DNA of 64,000 nt from NCBI GenBank assembly GCA_028292545.1, contig JAQGMC010000013.1, positions 62,001 through 126,000 of the forward strand. The letters are read 5' to 3'. The position numbers and the translations under genes are program-made. The notes below the pieces were generated by a model. The model was given only the letters and a program-made list of their open reading frames with translations, did no database searches and was not told the origin of the DNA. Source of the stretch: Paucimonas sp. GTDB lineage: Bacteria > Pseudomonadota > Gammaproteobacteria > Burkholderiales > Burkholderiaceae_D. Positions 26,085 through 34,322 of the stretch are shown here, piece after piece. The number at the start of each line of letters is the position of its first letter. Within the stretch, counting starts at the first letter, position 1.

Positions 26085-26813
26085 ATGAACCGCCGCTCGC
26101 CAACAGCAGGCGCAGGCGGGTTCAAGCCTGCCAGGGTCAAGAGCAGGATCCTGTTGCTGCTGGCCCTGGTCGCGGCATGCCAGTTGCAGCCGGCGTGCGC
26201 GGCAGCGGGGCAAGCGCCGCCGCACGCAAACTTCGGGCTGGAACAGCCCTCAGGCGCTGCGGTGCAGATGGTGGACTGGGTGCTGCATGCGCGCGACAAC
26301 AAGGGCCTGCCTTTCATCATCGTGGACAAGATTGAAGCCCGCGTGTTCGTGTTCGACGCAAACGGCAGCTTGAAAGGCGCGACCGCCGCCCTGATGGGCC
26401 TGGCACGGGGCGACGATTCCGTGCCCGGAATTGGCGAGCGGCCGCTGGCGACGATCCGCCCCGAAGAACGTACCACCCCGGCCGGCCGCTTCGTGGCCAG
26501 CCTCGATCGCAACCTGCATGGCGTTGGCATCCTGTGGGTCGATTACGACCTCGCGCTTTCGCTGCATCGCGTCGTTGCCGGCAGCGCGCGTGAACAGCGC
26601 GCGCAACGGCTGCTTTCTCCGTCTGCGCTGGACAACCGCATCACCTATGGTTGCATCAACGTGCCCGTGGATTTCTACAACAAGGTCGTGATGCCGGCTT
26701 TCACTGGCACCAATGGCATCGTCTACATCCTGCCGGAGACGCGATCGCTGTCTGCCAGCTTCACTAGCTATCACCCGGTCCCCGCCATCGCGCGGCCAGG
26801 TCTGGACCAGTAA
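26085..26813 (+). CDS. L,D-transpeptidase-like (YkuD-fold) exported protein
   Basis: This 242-residue protein has an N-terminal membrane/signal helix (SRILLLLALVAACQL, then PACAAAG). The catalytic region has TTPAGRFVASL and RITYGCINVPVDFYNK, with the active Cys at 190. His161 (LALSLHRVV) would serve as the general base. YkuD enzymes cross-link peptidoglycan or attach proteins to it through a catalytic Cys in [S/H]xGC-type motifs; here the motif is TYGC, a slight departure. It follows tpsA by 82 bases and may act on the cell wall where the adhesin or the lipoprotein is placed. Confidence 0.82.
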   Translation: MNRRSPTAGAGGFKPARVKSRILLLLALVAACQLQPACAAAGQAPPHANFGLEQPSGAAVQMVDWVLHARDNKGLPFIIVDKIEARVFVFDANGSLKGATAALMGLARGDDSVPGIGERPLATIRPEERTTPAGRFVASLDRNLHGVGILWVDYDLALSLHRVVAGSAREQRAQRLLSPSALDNRITYGCINVPVDFYNKVVMPAFTGTNGIVYILPETRSLSASFTSYHPVPAIARPGLDQ

Positions 26814-26942
26814 TAGCCGCTGGTAATAGCCCCTGCAGGCGCTGCAGGACAGCCGGCCTGCAGGCGAGCTGCGCGGGGCGCATTCAATGCACACGCAAAT
26901 AGCGCGCTAACCTGCGTTTTCACAAAGACCTGCCTGCCCTCC

Positions 26943-26973
26943 TGTACCGAGGTACTACCTGTACCTCGGTACA
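26943..26973. promoter_or_regulatory. Double GTACC-N2-GGTAC palindrome
   Basis: Two palindromes, TGTACCGAGGTAC (26943-26955) and TGTACCTCGGTACA (26960-26973), lie 17 bases apart. They are also each other's inverse complement over 13 of 14 bases. This stem or twin operator lies 120-150 bases ahead of the small membrane-protein gene at 27093. No regulator can be named. Confidence 0.5.
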
Positions 26974-27092
26974 ATTCTTTTCCCTCCCTCCCTCCGTTAC
27001 CTTGGACCTGAAGCGTAGAGTGCGCGTGGCGCCGGATTGGGCTTTCGCAGCGCCGCCATCGCCAGTGCAGTTCATGAGCAGGAAGGAGACGG

Positions 27093-27326
27093 ATGGGTAT
27101 GCAAGCAATAGAGCAAGTGCAGCCGGGACCGGGCGTGACGGGAAGTCCTGATGCACAGTCACCCGCGCATAGTGGCCGGCTGGCCCCGGCTTTGCTGGGC
27201 CGGCTGCTTGCAATTGCTGTGGCTGCGGGATTTTTCAGCCTGGCGGCCGCGGCAGCGAATTTCATATTGGAATCCCACTTGACTGCTGCAGCAGCGCCAG
27301 CGATCGGCGAGGTTGCGCCGCGCTAG
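27093..27326 (+). CDS. Small single-span membrane protein, unrecognised
   Basis: This 77-residue protein begins ATG-GGT-ATG behind a strong GGAAGGAG Shine-Dalgarno at 27081-27088, which supports it as real. The N-terminal ~30 residues are hydrophilic; residues about 38-60 form one membrane helix (LLAIAVAAGFFSLAAAAANF), and the tail is Ala-rich. I see no family match. It follows the double palindrome at 26943-26973, which may control it. Its 3' neighbourhood runs into the possible small RNA and a terminator at 27532-27563. Confidence 0.6.
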   Translation: MGMQAIEQVQPGPGVTGSPDAQSPAHSGRLAPALLGRLLAIAVAAGFFSLAAAAANFILESHLTAAAAPAIGEVAPR

Positions 27327-27563
27327 CCACCTTGGCAATGGACAACGCGCTGATGGCTCGCCGAGGCAGCAGCCTGCAGGGGAATGCGAAAGCATAAATT
27401 CCGGGACTCGCCAGTCCTTGCGCCTGTGGCTTCTTTGCCGCGCGACAAAGAAGCTCGCCATTTCGCTGTTGCGGTGCAGCAGACGCTGCGCTAAACTGTG
27501 TTCGTCTCCTCCTCCCTCCATGGGTGGATTTAGCCCGCTACCGAAAGGTCAGCGGGCTTTTTT
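27327..27563 (+). ncRNA. Possible small RNA or long 3' UTR with internal hairpins
   Basis: No protein is encoded here. A perfect 9-bp hairpin (GCTTCTTTG, 27429-27437, pairing with 27446-27454) is followed by an exposed C-rich CCTCCTCCCTCC stretch near 27508-27520, typical of anti-Shine-Dalgarno loops in small RNAs, and then an intrinsic terminator. No promoter could be assigned with confidence. It could equally be the 3' UTR of the 27093 gene. Confidence 0.3.
27532..27563 (+). terminator. Rho-independent terminator
   Basis: AGCCCGCT (27532-27539) pairs with AGCGGGCT (27551-27558) and runs into six T. It lies 206 bases after the nearest upstream stop codon, which is unusually far for that gene. 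Confidence 0.9.
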
Positions 27564-27627
27564 ACTGTCCTGCAACATCGGTTGCGACGGCTGCTAGAAT
27601 GGCCGCTCATCCTATTCGATAGCCGGT

Positions 27628-28485
27628 ATGCCGATCCTAAGCCAACTCGTTTTCTATCCAATCAAGTCTTGCGCCGGCATCGACTTGCGCGAAGCCACCC
27701 TGACGCCAGCAGGATTGATGACGCAACAGATCTATGATCGCGAGTGGATGGTGGTCGACCTTAACGGCAACTTCCTGACGCAGCGCGAATTTCCAAAGAT
27801 GGCAACGGTACGTCCGCGCCGGCGCCTGGATACGCTTGAATTGCGCGCCCCCGGCATGCTGGCGCTGCACATACCGCTGGATTTGCCGGCCCCGGAAGAT
27901 GAAAAAATCCTGCAGGTGCGGGTGTGGAACGACAGCGTACCGGCCTACGACTGCGATGAAGTTGCAGCGACCTGGATCAGCAATGCGCTGGGCACGCCCT
28001 GCCGGCTGGTGCGTTTCCACCCCAGCGCCAGGCGCCTGGCGAATCCGAAATGGACCGGCGGCGTGGAAGCGCCGACACTGTTTTCAGATGGCTACCCCTT
28101 CCTCATCATTTCCGCTGAGTCGCTCGACGACCTGAATCAAAAACTGGTGGCGCAGCAAAAGACGGCACTGCCGATGGACCGCTTCAGGCCCAACCTGGTG
28201 ATCCGCGGCGGTGGCGCCTACGAAGAAGATTTCGCGGCCAGCGTCGGCATCGGCGCAGCAGTGCTGCGTCCAGTCAAGCCGTGCGCGCGCTGCCCGATTC
28301 CCGCGATCGACCAGCAAAGCGGCGAAACCGGGCCGGACCCACTCGACATCTTGCGCACTTACCGGGCCGACGACAGGCTGGGCGGGAAAATCACTTTCGG
28401 CATGAATGCCATCCTCGCCACGCAGGAAGACGTGGTTGTGCGCGTCGGCCAGGAAGTCGACGTGGAACTGGCTTTCAGGGAGTAG
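27628..28485 (+). CDS. MOSC-domain protein with N-terminal beta-barrel (YcbX/mARC type)
   Basis: The 285-residue protein starts with the MOSC N-terminal barrel (LVFYPIKSCAGIDLREATLTPAGL, DREWMVVDLNGNFLTQRE). The MOSC core has FSDGYPFLIISAESLDDLN, MDRFRPNLVIRGGGAYEED and the cofactor-binding Cys in VKPCARCPIPAID. Such proteins bind a sulfur-ligated molybdenum cofactor and reduce N-hydroxylated compounds; YcbX also has a ferredoxin domain, which this protein lacks, so it needs an external reductase. A 2Fe-2S partner is not visible nearby. The frame begins at an ATG 50 bases after a terminator. Confidence 0.93.
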   Translation: MPILSQLVFYPIKSCAGIDLREATLTPAGLMTQQIYDREWMVVDLNGNFLTQREFPKMATVRPRRRLDTLELRAPGMLALHIPLDLPAPEDEKILQVRVWNDSVPAYDCDEVAATWISNALGTPCRLVRFHPSARRLANPKWTGGVEAPTLFSDGYPFLIISAESLDDLNQKLVAQQKTALPMDRFRPNLVIRGGGAYEEDFAASVGIGAAVLRPVKPCARCPIPAIDQQSGETGPDPLDILRTYRADDRLGGKITFGMNAILATQEDVVVRVGQEVDVELAFRE

Positions 28486-28535
28486 TGAGCTCGTGGCCAG
28501 CGCTGCTTGCGGCGCTTGCGCACTCAGCGGCCAGG

Positions 28536-28808
28536 CTAACCCGCGGCAGGCACAGGCAGTTTAGCTTGCTGCAGGCGCTCGAATTTGGCCTGCAGTTGCT
28601 CCGGGCTTTCGCGCCATGCTGGATCGAAGGGTATGCATTCAACCGGGCACAATTGCTGGCACTGCGGTTCGCTGAAGTGGCCGACGCATTCGGTACAGCG
28701 GCCAGGATCGATCTCGTAAATCTCGGCGCCTGCGGAAATTGCATCGTTCGGGCACACAGGCTCGCAAACGTCGCAATTGATGCAGTCGACAGTGATCATC
28801 AAGGCCAT
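28536..28808 (-). CDS. YfhL-family 4Fe-4S ferredoxin
   Basis: This 90-residue protein carries two Cys clusters: CINCDVCEPVCPNDAI and CTECVGHFSEPQCQQLCPVECI. The second shows the long YfhL insert between the Cys residues that distinguishes this family from simple 2[4Fe-4S] ferredoxins. It binds two 4Fe-4S clusters with different potentials and shuttles electrons. It lies 11 bases downstream of coaD on the same strand, the usual order in Burkholderiales. Confidence 0.96.
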   Translation of the reverse strand: MALMITVDCINCDVCEPVCPNDAISAGAEIYEIDPGRCTECVGHFSEPQCQQLCPVECIPFDPAWRESPEQLQAKFERLQQAKLPVPAAG

Positions 28809-28819
28809 GGCCGCGCCAC

Positions 28820-29308
28820 TTATTTTTCCAGCGTCTTGATTTTTTCCTTGAGCCAGCGCTCGACGGAAGGAAAGACGAATTTCGACACGTCGCCGCCAAA
28901 GACAGCGATCTCGCGCACGATGGTGCCCGAGATGAATTGATATTGATCCGAAGGCGTCAGGAACAAGGTTTCGACATCGGGCAACAGATAGCGGTTCATG
29001 CCTGCCATCTGGAATTCATATTCGAAATCCGATACCGCCCGCAAGCCGCGCACGATCACGCGCGCATCATGCGCGCGCACGAAATCCTTCAGCAAACCGG
29101 AAAAACTCTGCACCTGCACGTTCGGGTAATGGCCCAGCACTTCATTGGCTATGCTCAGGCGCTCGTCGAGCGTGAAGAAGGGCCGCTTGTTCTTGCTGTC
29201 CGCAACGCCGACAACCAGCTTGTCGAACAGGCCAGACGCGCGGCGCACGAGGTCTTCATGACCACGGGTCAGCGGGTCGAATGTTCCGGGATAAACGGCT
29301 GTAACCAT
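28820..29308 (-). CDS. coaD: Pantetheine-phosphate adenylyltransferase
   Basis: The 162-residue enzyme makes dephospho-CoA from 4'-phosphopantetheine and ATP. The nucleotidyltransferase motif [16 protein letters not shown] is at the start, followed by [19 protein letters not shown] and the second motif [12 protein letters not shown]. Length and spacing match bacterial CoaD exactly. It is between rsmD and the ferredoxin gene, a conserved betaproteobacterial order. Confidence 0.98.
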   Translation of the reverse strand: MVTAVYPGTFDPLTRGHEDLVRRASGLFDKLVVGVADSKNKRPFFTLDERLSIANEVLGHYPNVQVQSFSGLLKDFVRAHDARVIVRGLRAVSDFEYEFQMAGMNRYLLPDVETLFLTPSDQYQFISGTIVREIAVFGGDVSKFVFPSVERWLKEKIKTLEK

Positions 29309-29332
29309 TTCGGCTCCTTGATCGAACGCGCA

Positions 29333-29938
29333 TTATGCCACTGTCTTGCACTGCAGCAAGCAGAAGTGGACGGCGCCAGCGCGATCGCTGCGCACCACTT
29401 CCCAGCCATCCATCCACGCCTCGCCGGACTTCGACAAATCCTGTCCCGATTCAGCATATACCAAGCCGCCCGGCTTCAAAAGCCGCGCGCACGCCGGCAG
29501 CAGCTCGGGCAACAGGTCCAGCGAGTAAGGTGGATCGAGGAAAACCAGGTCGAACTGCGCCGCCGGGCTGCGGCGCATCCAGAGCGGTGCGTCGGCCTTC
29601 TGGATCAGCACCTGGGTCGCGCCCAGCTTGTCCTTTACCTCCTGCAGGTTGCGCAAGGCGGGCACGGCGTTTTCCACCATCAGCACCTGTTGCGCGCCGC
29701 GGCTGGCAGCCTCAAAACCAAGTGCGCCGCTGCCGGCAAACAAGTCCAGGCACTGGCGCGTTTCCCAAAGTCCGTCGAACAGGAAATGCAACCAGTTGAA
29801 CAGCGTTTCACGCACCCTGTCGGGCGTGGGGCGCAAGCCTTCGGCAGTGGCAACCGGCAAGGGCGTGCGCTTCCAGGCGCCGGCAATGATGCGCACCTGG
29901 CGCAGGCCGCTGCCGGCTGCGGCGCGGCGCGGCTTCAT
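29333..29938 (-). CDS. rsmD: 16S rRNA (guanine(966)-N(2))-methyltransferase
   Basis: With the ATG at 29938 the protein has 201 residues. Motifs are RIIAGAWKRTPL, the SAM-binding CLDLFAGSGALGFEAASRG and the catalytic DPPYSLD. RsmD methylates G966 of 16S rRNA during 30S assembly. The longer open frame to 29983 would overlap the upstream peptidase gene and does not match the family start. The start codon is 8 bases from the stop of the M16 gene, so the genes are probably coupled. Confidence 0.96.
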   Translation of the reverse strand: MKPRRAAAGSGLRQVRIIAGAWKRTPLPVATAEGLRPTPDRVRETLFNWLHFLFDGLWETRQCLDLFAGSGALGFEAASRGAQQVLMVENAVPALRNLQEVKDKLGATQVLIQKADAPLWMRRSPAAQFDLVFLDPPYSLDLLPELLPACARLLKPGGLVYAESGQDLSKSGEAWMDGWEVVRSDRAGAVHFCLLQCKTVA

Positions 29939-29945
29939 GCCAGCC

Positions 29946-31271
29946 TCATGGTGCGGCGCCGACGATAATCGTCGACAGGGCACGCGAACCCAGCTTGCGC
30001 TTGAAGGCCGCGCGGATGTCGGCGGTATTGACCTTGGCTATATTCGCGGTCCAGGTATCGAGATAGTCGAGCGGCATGCCATAGAAGCCGATCATCGCAA
30101 TGTTCTCGAGGATCTTGCGATTGTTATCAATGCGCAGGGGGAAGCCGCCAATGAGGTTGGATTTCGCGGCTTGCACTTCCTGTTCGGTGGGCCCATCACG
30201 CATATAAGCTTCAACAGTTTCGCGCACCAGCTTCAGCGCATTGTCCGTGCTGTCCTTTTGCGTTTGCAATCCGGCCTGGAACGGCCCGGGCAGGGCCAGC
30301 GGCGCAAAATAACTGTAGACACTGTAGGCCAGGCCGCGTTTTTCGCGCACTTCGCGCGTCAGTCGCGATACAAAGCCGCCGCCACCCAAAATGTAATTGC
30401 CGACGGTCAGCGCAAAGAAGTCCGGGTCGCCGCGCTGCAGCGCCGGTGTGCCGAGCAGGATATGCGATTGCGATGCGGGGTGCGGTATGCGCTGCTCGCT
30501 GCCGGCAGACGCCTGCACCGGCGCGATTGCCGGCAAGGGCTCGCCCTGGGGCAAGCGGCGCGTCAATTCGCGCGCGATCGCATCTGCTTCCTCGCGTTCG
30601 ATATCGCCGATCAAGGCCACCACGGCGCCATTGGCGACATAGTGGCGCGCATGGAAATTGACCAGGTCATCGCGGCTGATCGCCGACACCGACTCGACCG
30701 TGGGCTGCGCGCCATACGGATGCTGTCCGTATAGCAGTTTCCAGAAAGCCTTGTCCGCGATGGCCTCGGGCTTGGTCAATTCTTCGCGGATTGCCGCCAG
30801 CGAGCGCGCCTTGTCGCGGTCGAACTGGCTTTGCGGGAAGGCGGGCTGGGCCAGCACACGCGCCAGCAATTGCACCGCGCGGTCGCGTTCCTCCTTGCTC
30901 GACAGTGTGCGCAAGGAACCGCCGGCACGGTCCAGGCTGGCGCCGCCCCCGTGCTTCGCGGCGATGTCGGCAAACGCATCCGATACCTGGGCTTCAGACA
31001 CGGCTGGCTCGCTGCTTCCATCAGGCAGCCTGGCTTCGCGCAAGCCGCGCGCCAGCATGCCATTTGCCATTCCCGCCAGGCCCGACTTGCCGGCCGGGTC
31101 GCGTCGCGAGCCGGCATCGAATTCAACGCTGACGTCCAGCACCGGTATCGAATGGTTTTCAACGAAATAGACGCGCGTGCCTTGCGGCAGGGTCCAGCTC
31201 TGTATCTGCAATGCGGCGCTGGCCGGCACGCTGGCCAGCAAGGCAAATACGAGCAAGATTTTTTTCAGCAT
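29946..31271 (-). CDS. M16-family peptidase homologue lacking the zinc site
   Basis: With the ATG at 31271 (GAGGAC upstream) the protein has 441 residues with a signal peptide (LKKILLVFALLASVPASA). The domain order is M16 N-terminal, then the inactive domain ending in AVSRDD-like loops and RREVREKRGLAYSVYSYFAPLA-type signatures. The catalytic HxxEH is absent: the matching region reads GMANGMLARGLREARL. It is therefore the non-catalytic half of a heterodimeric processing-peptidase-like pair with the next gene. The pair probably degrades peptides in the periplasm. Confidence 0.93.
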   Translation of the reverse strand: MLKKILLVFALLASVPASAALQIQSWTLPQGTRVYFVENHSIPVLDVSVEFDAGSRRDPAGKSGLAGMANGMLARGLREARLPDGSSEPAVSEAQVSDAFADIAAKHGGGASLDRAGGSLRTLSSKEERDRAVQLLARVLAQPAFPQSQFDRDKARSLAAIREELTKPEAIADKAFWKLLYGQHPYGAQPTVESVSAISRDDLVNFHARHYVANGAVVALIGDIEREEADAIARELTRRLPQGEPLPAIAPVQASAGSEQRIPHPASQSHILLGTPALQRGDPDFFALTVGNYILGGGGFVSRLTREVREKRGLAYSVYSYFAPLALPGPFQAGLQTQKDSTDNALKLVRETVEAYMRDGPTEQEVQAAKSNLIGGFPLRIDNNRKILENIAMIGFYGMPLDYLDTWTANIAKVNTADIRAAFKRKLGSRALSTIIVGAAP

Positions 31272-31326
31272 GAGCGAAGTCCTCAATCGGAAGCTTGCGG
31301 TGGATGGGTGAGCCGGGCAGTGCGCG

Positions 31327-32784
31327 TCAATGGCGCAGGCTGGGCGGTGGCGGCACAGGCTTTTGCGTCAGCGGCAGGGGCACTAAAGTCGCGATGGTGA
31401 GCGCATCGTCGCCGAAATATTTCTGCGCCACTGCCTGCACCTGTTGCGCCGTCACCTGGCCGAGCCGTTCTATCAGGCGGTCAATCTGGCGATGCGAAAT
31501 GCCGCTCATTTCCATCGTCCCGATTTCCATTGCCTGGCCGAAGATGGAGTCGCGTTTGTAGATCTGGCCCGCAATCAGTTGCCGCTTGACGCGCTTGAGT
31601 TCGGCTTCGCCCACGCCTTCGTTCGCAATCCGCGTCACTTCGGCGCGCAGTGCCGCTTCGAGCTGTGTGGTGGTGACGCCCTGGGCCGGCACGCCATCCA
31701 GTATGAACAGCACCGGGCCGCGCGCAATGCCGTCATAGGATGCGCCGGCCGAATTGGCGACGCGGTCGGTGCGGACCAGGCGTGCGTTCAGGCGAGCATT
31801 GTCATAGCCATCGAGTATCGAGGACAGCACATCCAGCGCCAGCTCCTCATCATCCTTTTCCACATCCTTGAGTTGCGGCACTTTGAAAGCCAGCGCGACA
31901 TAGGGATTTTCAGCCGGCGCCTTGACTGTCAGCCGGCGCAAGCCCGACTGCACCGGCTCAACCTGCGGTTTGGTAACGGGCACCTGCTTGGGCTTGATGC
32001 GCCCGAAGTATTTCTCCGCCAGCCGCTGCACTTCGGCGGCATCCACATCGCCGGTCACGACCATGATTGCATTGTTGGGCGCATACCAGCGGTCGTGCCA
32101 GGCACGGGCATCCTCGACAGTCATGTTTTCCAGGTCGTTCATCCATCCGACGACGGGATGATGATAAGGATGGGCAGTCCAGGCCGCCGCATGCAATTGC
32201 TCATACACTTTCTGGATCGGCTGGTCGTCGGTGCGCCAGCGCCGCTCTTCCATCACGACCTTGATCTCGCGCTCGAACTCACCCTTGTCCAGCACCAGGT
32301 TTTCCATGCGGTCCGCTTCCAGCGCCATCATGTCGGCCAGGCGCGATTTCTCGATCTGCTGGAAGTAACCGGTGAAGTCCTTGCTGGTGAAGGCGTTTTC
32401 GCGCCCGCCCAGCGCTGCCACCTTGGCACTGAATTCACCCGGCTTCAATTTCTTCGTGCCCTTGAACATCATGTGCTCAAGCGCATGCGCGACGCCGGTT
32501 GCGCCGTTGCGTTCATCCATGGAACCGATGCGATACCAGATCATGTGCGCAACCGTCGGCGCGCGGCGGTCTTCCTTCACGATCACCTTCATGCCATTTT
32601 GCAAGCGGAATTCGGTGGCCAGCGCGGCGTGGGCAAGCGACCAGGGCAGGCTCAGCAGGGCCGCCAGTAACAACAGCAACAACGGCGACAAGCGGGCAGC
32701 CAGCAGTCGCTGCCGCTGCCGCTGCGGCTGCGGCTGTGGCTGTGGTTGTGGCTGTGTGGCGGGCCGGGCAATGGAATTTGTCAT
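31327..32784 (-). CDS. M16-family zinc peptidase, catalytic subunit
   Basis: The 485-residue protein has the zinc motif HALEHMMF (HxxEH) and the downstream Glu in the VMEERR region, both intact. Its N-terminus before the hydrophobic signal (LLLLLLAALLSLPWSLAHA) is a Gln/Pro/Arg run of PQPQPQ and QRQRQR type made by hexanucleotide repeats, an odd long n-region. Partnered with the downstream HxxEH-less paralogue (gap 55 bases), it should form the PqqF/processing-peptidase-like dimer common in proteobacteria. It is divergent from ftsY. Confidence 0.95.
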   Translation of the reverse strand: MTNSIARPATQPQPQPQPQPQRQRQRLLAARLSPLLLLLLAALLSLPWSLAHAALATEFRLQNGMKVIVKEDRRAPTVAHMIWYRIGSMDERNGATGVAHALEHMMFKGTKKLKPGEFSAKVAALGGRENAFTSKDFTGYFQQIEKSRLADMMALEADRMENLVLDKGEFEREIKVVMEERRWRTDDQPIQKVYEQLHAAAWTAHPYHHPVVGWMNDLENMTVEDARAWHDRWYAPNNAIMVVTGDVDAAEVQRLAEKYFGRIKPKQVPVTKPQVEPVQSGLRRLTVKAPAENPYVALAFKVPQLKDVEKDDEELALDVLSSILDGYDNARLNARLVRTDRVANSAGASYDGIARGPVLFILDGVPAQGVTTTQLEAALRAEVTRIANEGVGEAELKRVKRQLIAGQIYKRDSIFGQAMEIGTMEMSGISHRQIDRLIERLGQVTAQQVQAVAQKYFGDDALTIATLVPLPLTQKPVPPPPSLRH

Positions 32785-32919
32785 GTCCTCACTCTGATAG
32801 AATGCATCGGTTCTTCATGCCTGCATGCCGAATGCAGCACAGTGCGGCAAAGGCTAGGATTCTAGCCTCTTGTCACCGGCGCCGCCCGACGCGCATCACC
32901 CCGACCTCACTTGTGCCTG

Positions 32920-34305
32920 ATGTTTAGTTTCTTCAAGAGAAAACCCAAGGAACCGCCACCCCAGGAAGCCGCGCCGGCAACCATTGAAGCCGCGCCCCAG
33001 CCTGCGGTGGCGAAAAGCGAGCCCGCCAGCGTGGCGCCCCCGGCTGCGGCAACACCGGAAGCGCCTGCGGCCACTGCGGCCACTGCGGCTGCGGCGGCCA
33101 CGCCGGTACCAGCGGCGACGCCCCCTGCTTCCACAGTACCTGGCCCTGCAACATCGGCTCCTGCAGCAACGCCTGCACCTTCGGCGCTGCGACGGCCGTC
33201 CTTCATGCCATCCAGGTTTTCGTCCCCGATACCGCCGGCAACGCCTGCACCAGCCACCGCGCCAGCTCCAGCCCCGGCCCCAGCGCCTTTGGCTAAGCCA
33301 ACGCCAACGCCAACGCCAACGCCAACGCCAACGCCAACGCCAACGCCAACGCCAACGGCCGTGGAGCCTGAGGCTGAAATCGTTCCCGCTGCAACCAGCG
33401 AACAAGAGAAGAAATCCTGGCTCACGCGCCTGAAAACGGGCCTGTCGAAAACCTCGTCCAGCCTGACGACGCTATTCGTCGGCGCGCGCATCGACGATGA
33501 ACTGTACGAAGAACTCGAAACCGCCTTGCTGATGGCAGATGCCGGCGTCGAGGCCACGCAATCCCTGCTCGACAACCTGAAAAAACGCGTCAAAGAGCAA
33601 AAGCTGGTCGACGGGCAGCAAGTGAAGACAGCCTTGCGCGACTTGATTGCCGAATTGCTGGCGCCGCTGGAAAAGCCGCTGGTCTTGGGCCGCTATCAGC
33701 CAACCGTGATGATGATTGCCGGCGTGAATGGCGCCGGCAAGACCACGACAATCGGCAAACTGGCCAAGCATTTGCAAAACCATGGCCAAGGCGTATTGCT
33801 GGCTGCGGGCGACACTTTCCGCGCCGCCGCCCGCGAACAACTGACTATCTGGGGTGAACGCAACAACGTGCATGTGATTTCACAGGAATCCGGCGATCCT
33901 GCTGCCGTTGCCTTCGATGCGGTGCAATCTGCCCAGGCCCGCGGGCTGGACGTGGTGATGATCGATACGGCCGGACGGCTTCCAACCCAGTTGCACTTGA
34001 TGGAAGAATTGCGCAAGGTGCGCCGGGTCATCGCCAAGGGCATGGCATCCGCACCGCATGAAGTGCTGTTGGTGATCGACGGCAATACCGGCCAGAATGC
34101 CGTTGCCCAAGTGAAGGCTTTCGACGACGCGCTTGGCTTGACTGGCCTGGTTGTGACCAAGCTGGATGGCACAGCCAAGGGCGGCGTGCTGGCCGCAATT
34201 GTGAAGGCACGTCCTGTGCCGGTCTATTTCATTGGCGTCGGTGAAAAAATAGAAGACCTGCAACCGTTCAGCGCCCGGCAATTTGCCGACGCGCTGCTGG
34301 GCTGA
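32920..34305 (+). CDS. ftsY: Signal recognition particle receptor FtsY
   Basis: With the ATG at 32920 the protein has 461 residues. MFSFFKRK opens a ~160-residue acidic/Pro/Ala-rich A domain that includes a (Pro-Thr)10 run. The NG GTPase domain has GVNGAGKTTTIGKLA, DTFRAAAREQL, DTAGRLPTQ and TKLDGTAKGG. FtsY receives ribosome-SRP complexes and hands them to the Sec translocon. The A domain is variable in the family and this one is expanded by a microsatellite. It heads the ftsY-ftsE-ftsX operon, divergent from the M16 pair. Confidence 0.98.
   Translation: MFSFFKRKPKEPPPQEAAPATIEAAPQPAVAKSEPASVAPPAAATPEAPAATAATAAAAATPVPAATPPASTVPGPATSAPAATPAPSALRRPSFMPSRFSSPIPPATPAPATAPAPAPAPAPLAKPTPTPTPTPTPTPTPTPTPTAVEPEAEIVPAATSEQEKKSWLTRLKTGLSKTSSSLTTLFVGARIDDELYEELETALLMADAGVEATQSLLDNLKKRVKEQKLVDGQQVKTALRDLIAELLAPLEKPLVLGRYQPTVMMIAGVNGAGKTTTIGKLAKHLQNHGQGVLLAAGDTFRAAAREQLTIWGERNNVHVISQESGDPAAVAFDAVQSAQARGLDVVMIDTAGRLPTQLHLMEELRKVRRVIAKGMASAPHEVLLVIDGNTGQNAVAQVKAFDDALGLTGLVVTKLDGTAKGGVLAAIVKARPVPVYFIGVGEKIEDLQPFSARQFADALLG
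33298..33357 (+). repeat. (CCAACG)10 hexanucleotide microsatellite in ftsY
   Basis: Ten perfect head-to-tail copies of CCAACG encode Pro-Thr repeats in the A domain. Unit length is a multiple of three, so changes in copy number keep the frame. It may vary between strains. Confidence 0.95.
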
Positions 34306-34322
34306 TTCGCAGCAAGCGGCAC

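Noticed and set aside
29946..31271. M16 gene without HxxEH as a dead gene
   Set aside because: The HxxEH-less partner is a normal part of heterodimeric M16 peptidases; the frame is complete.
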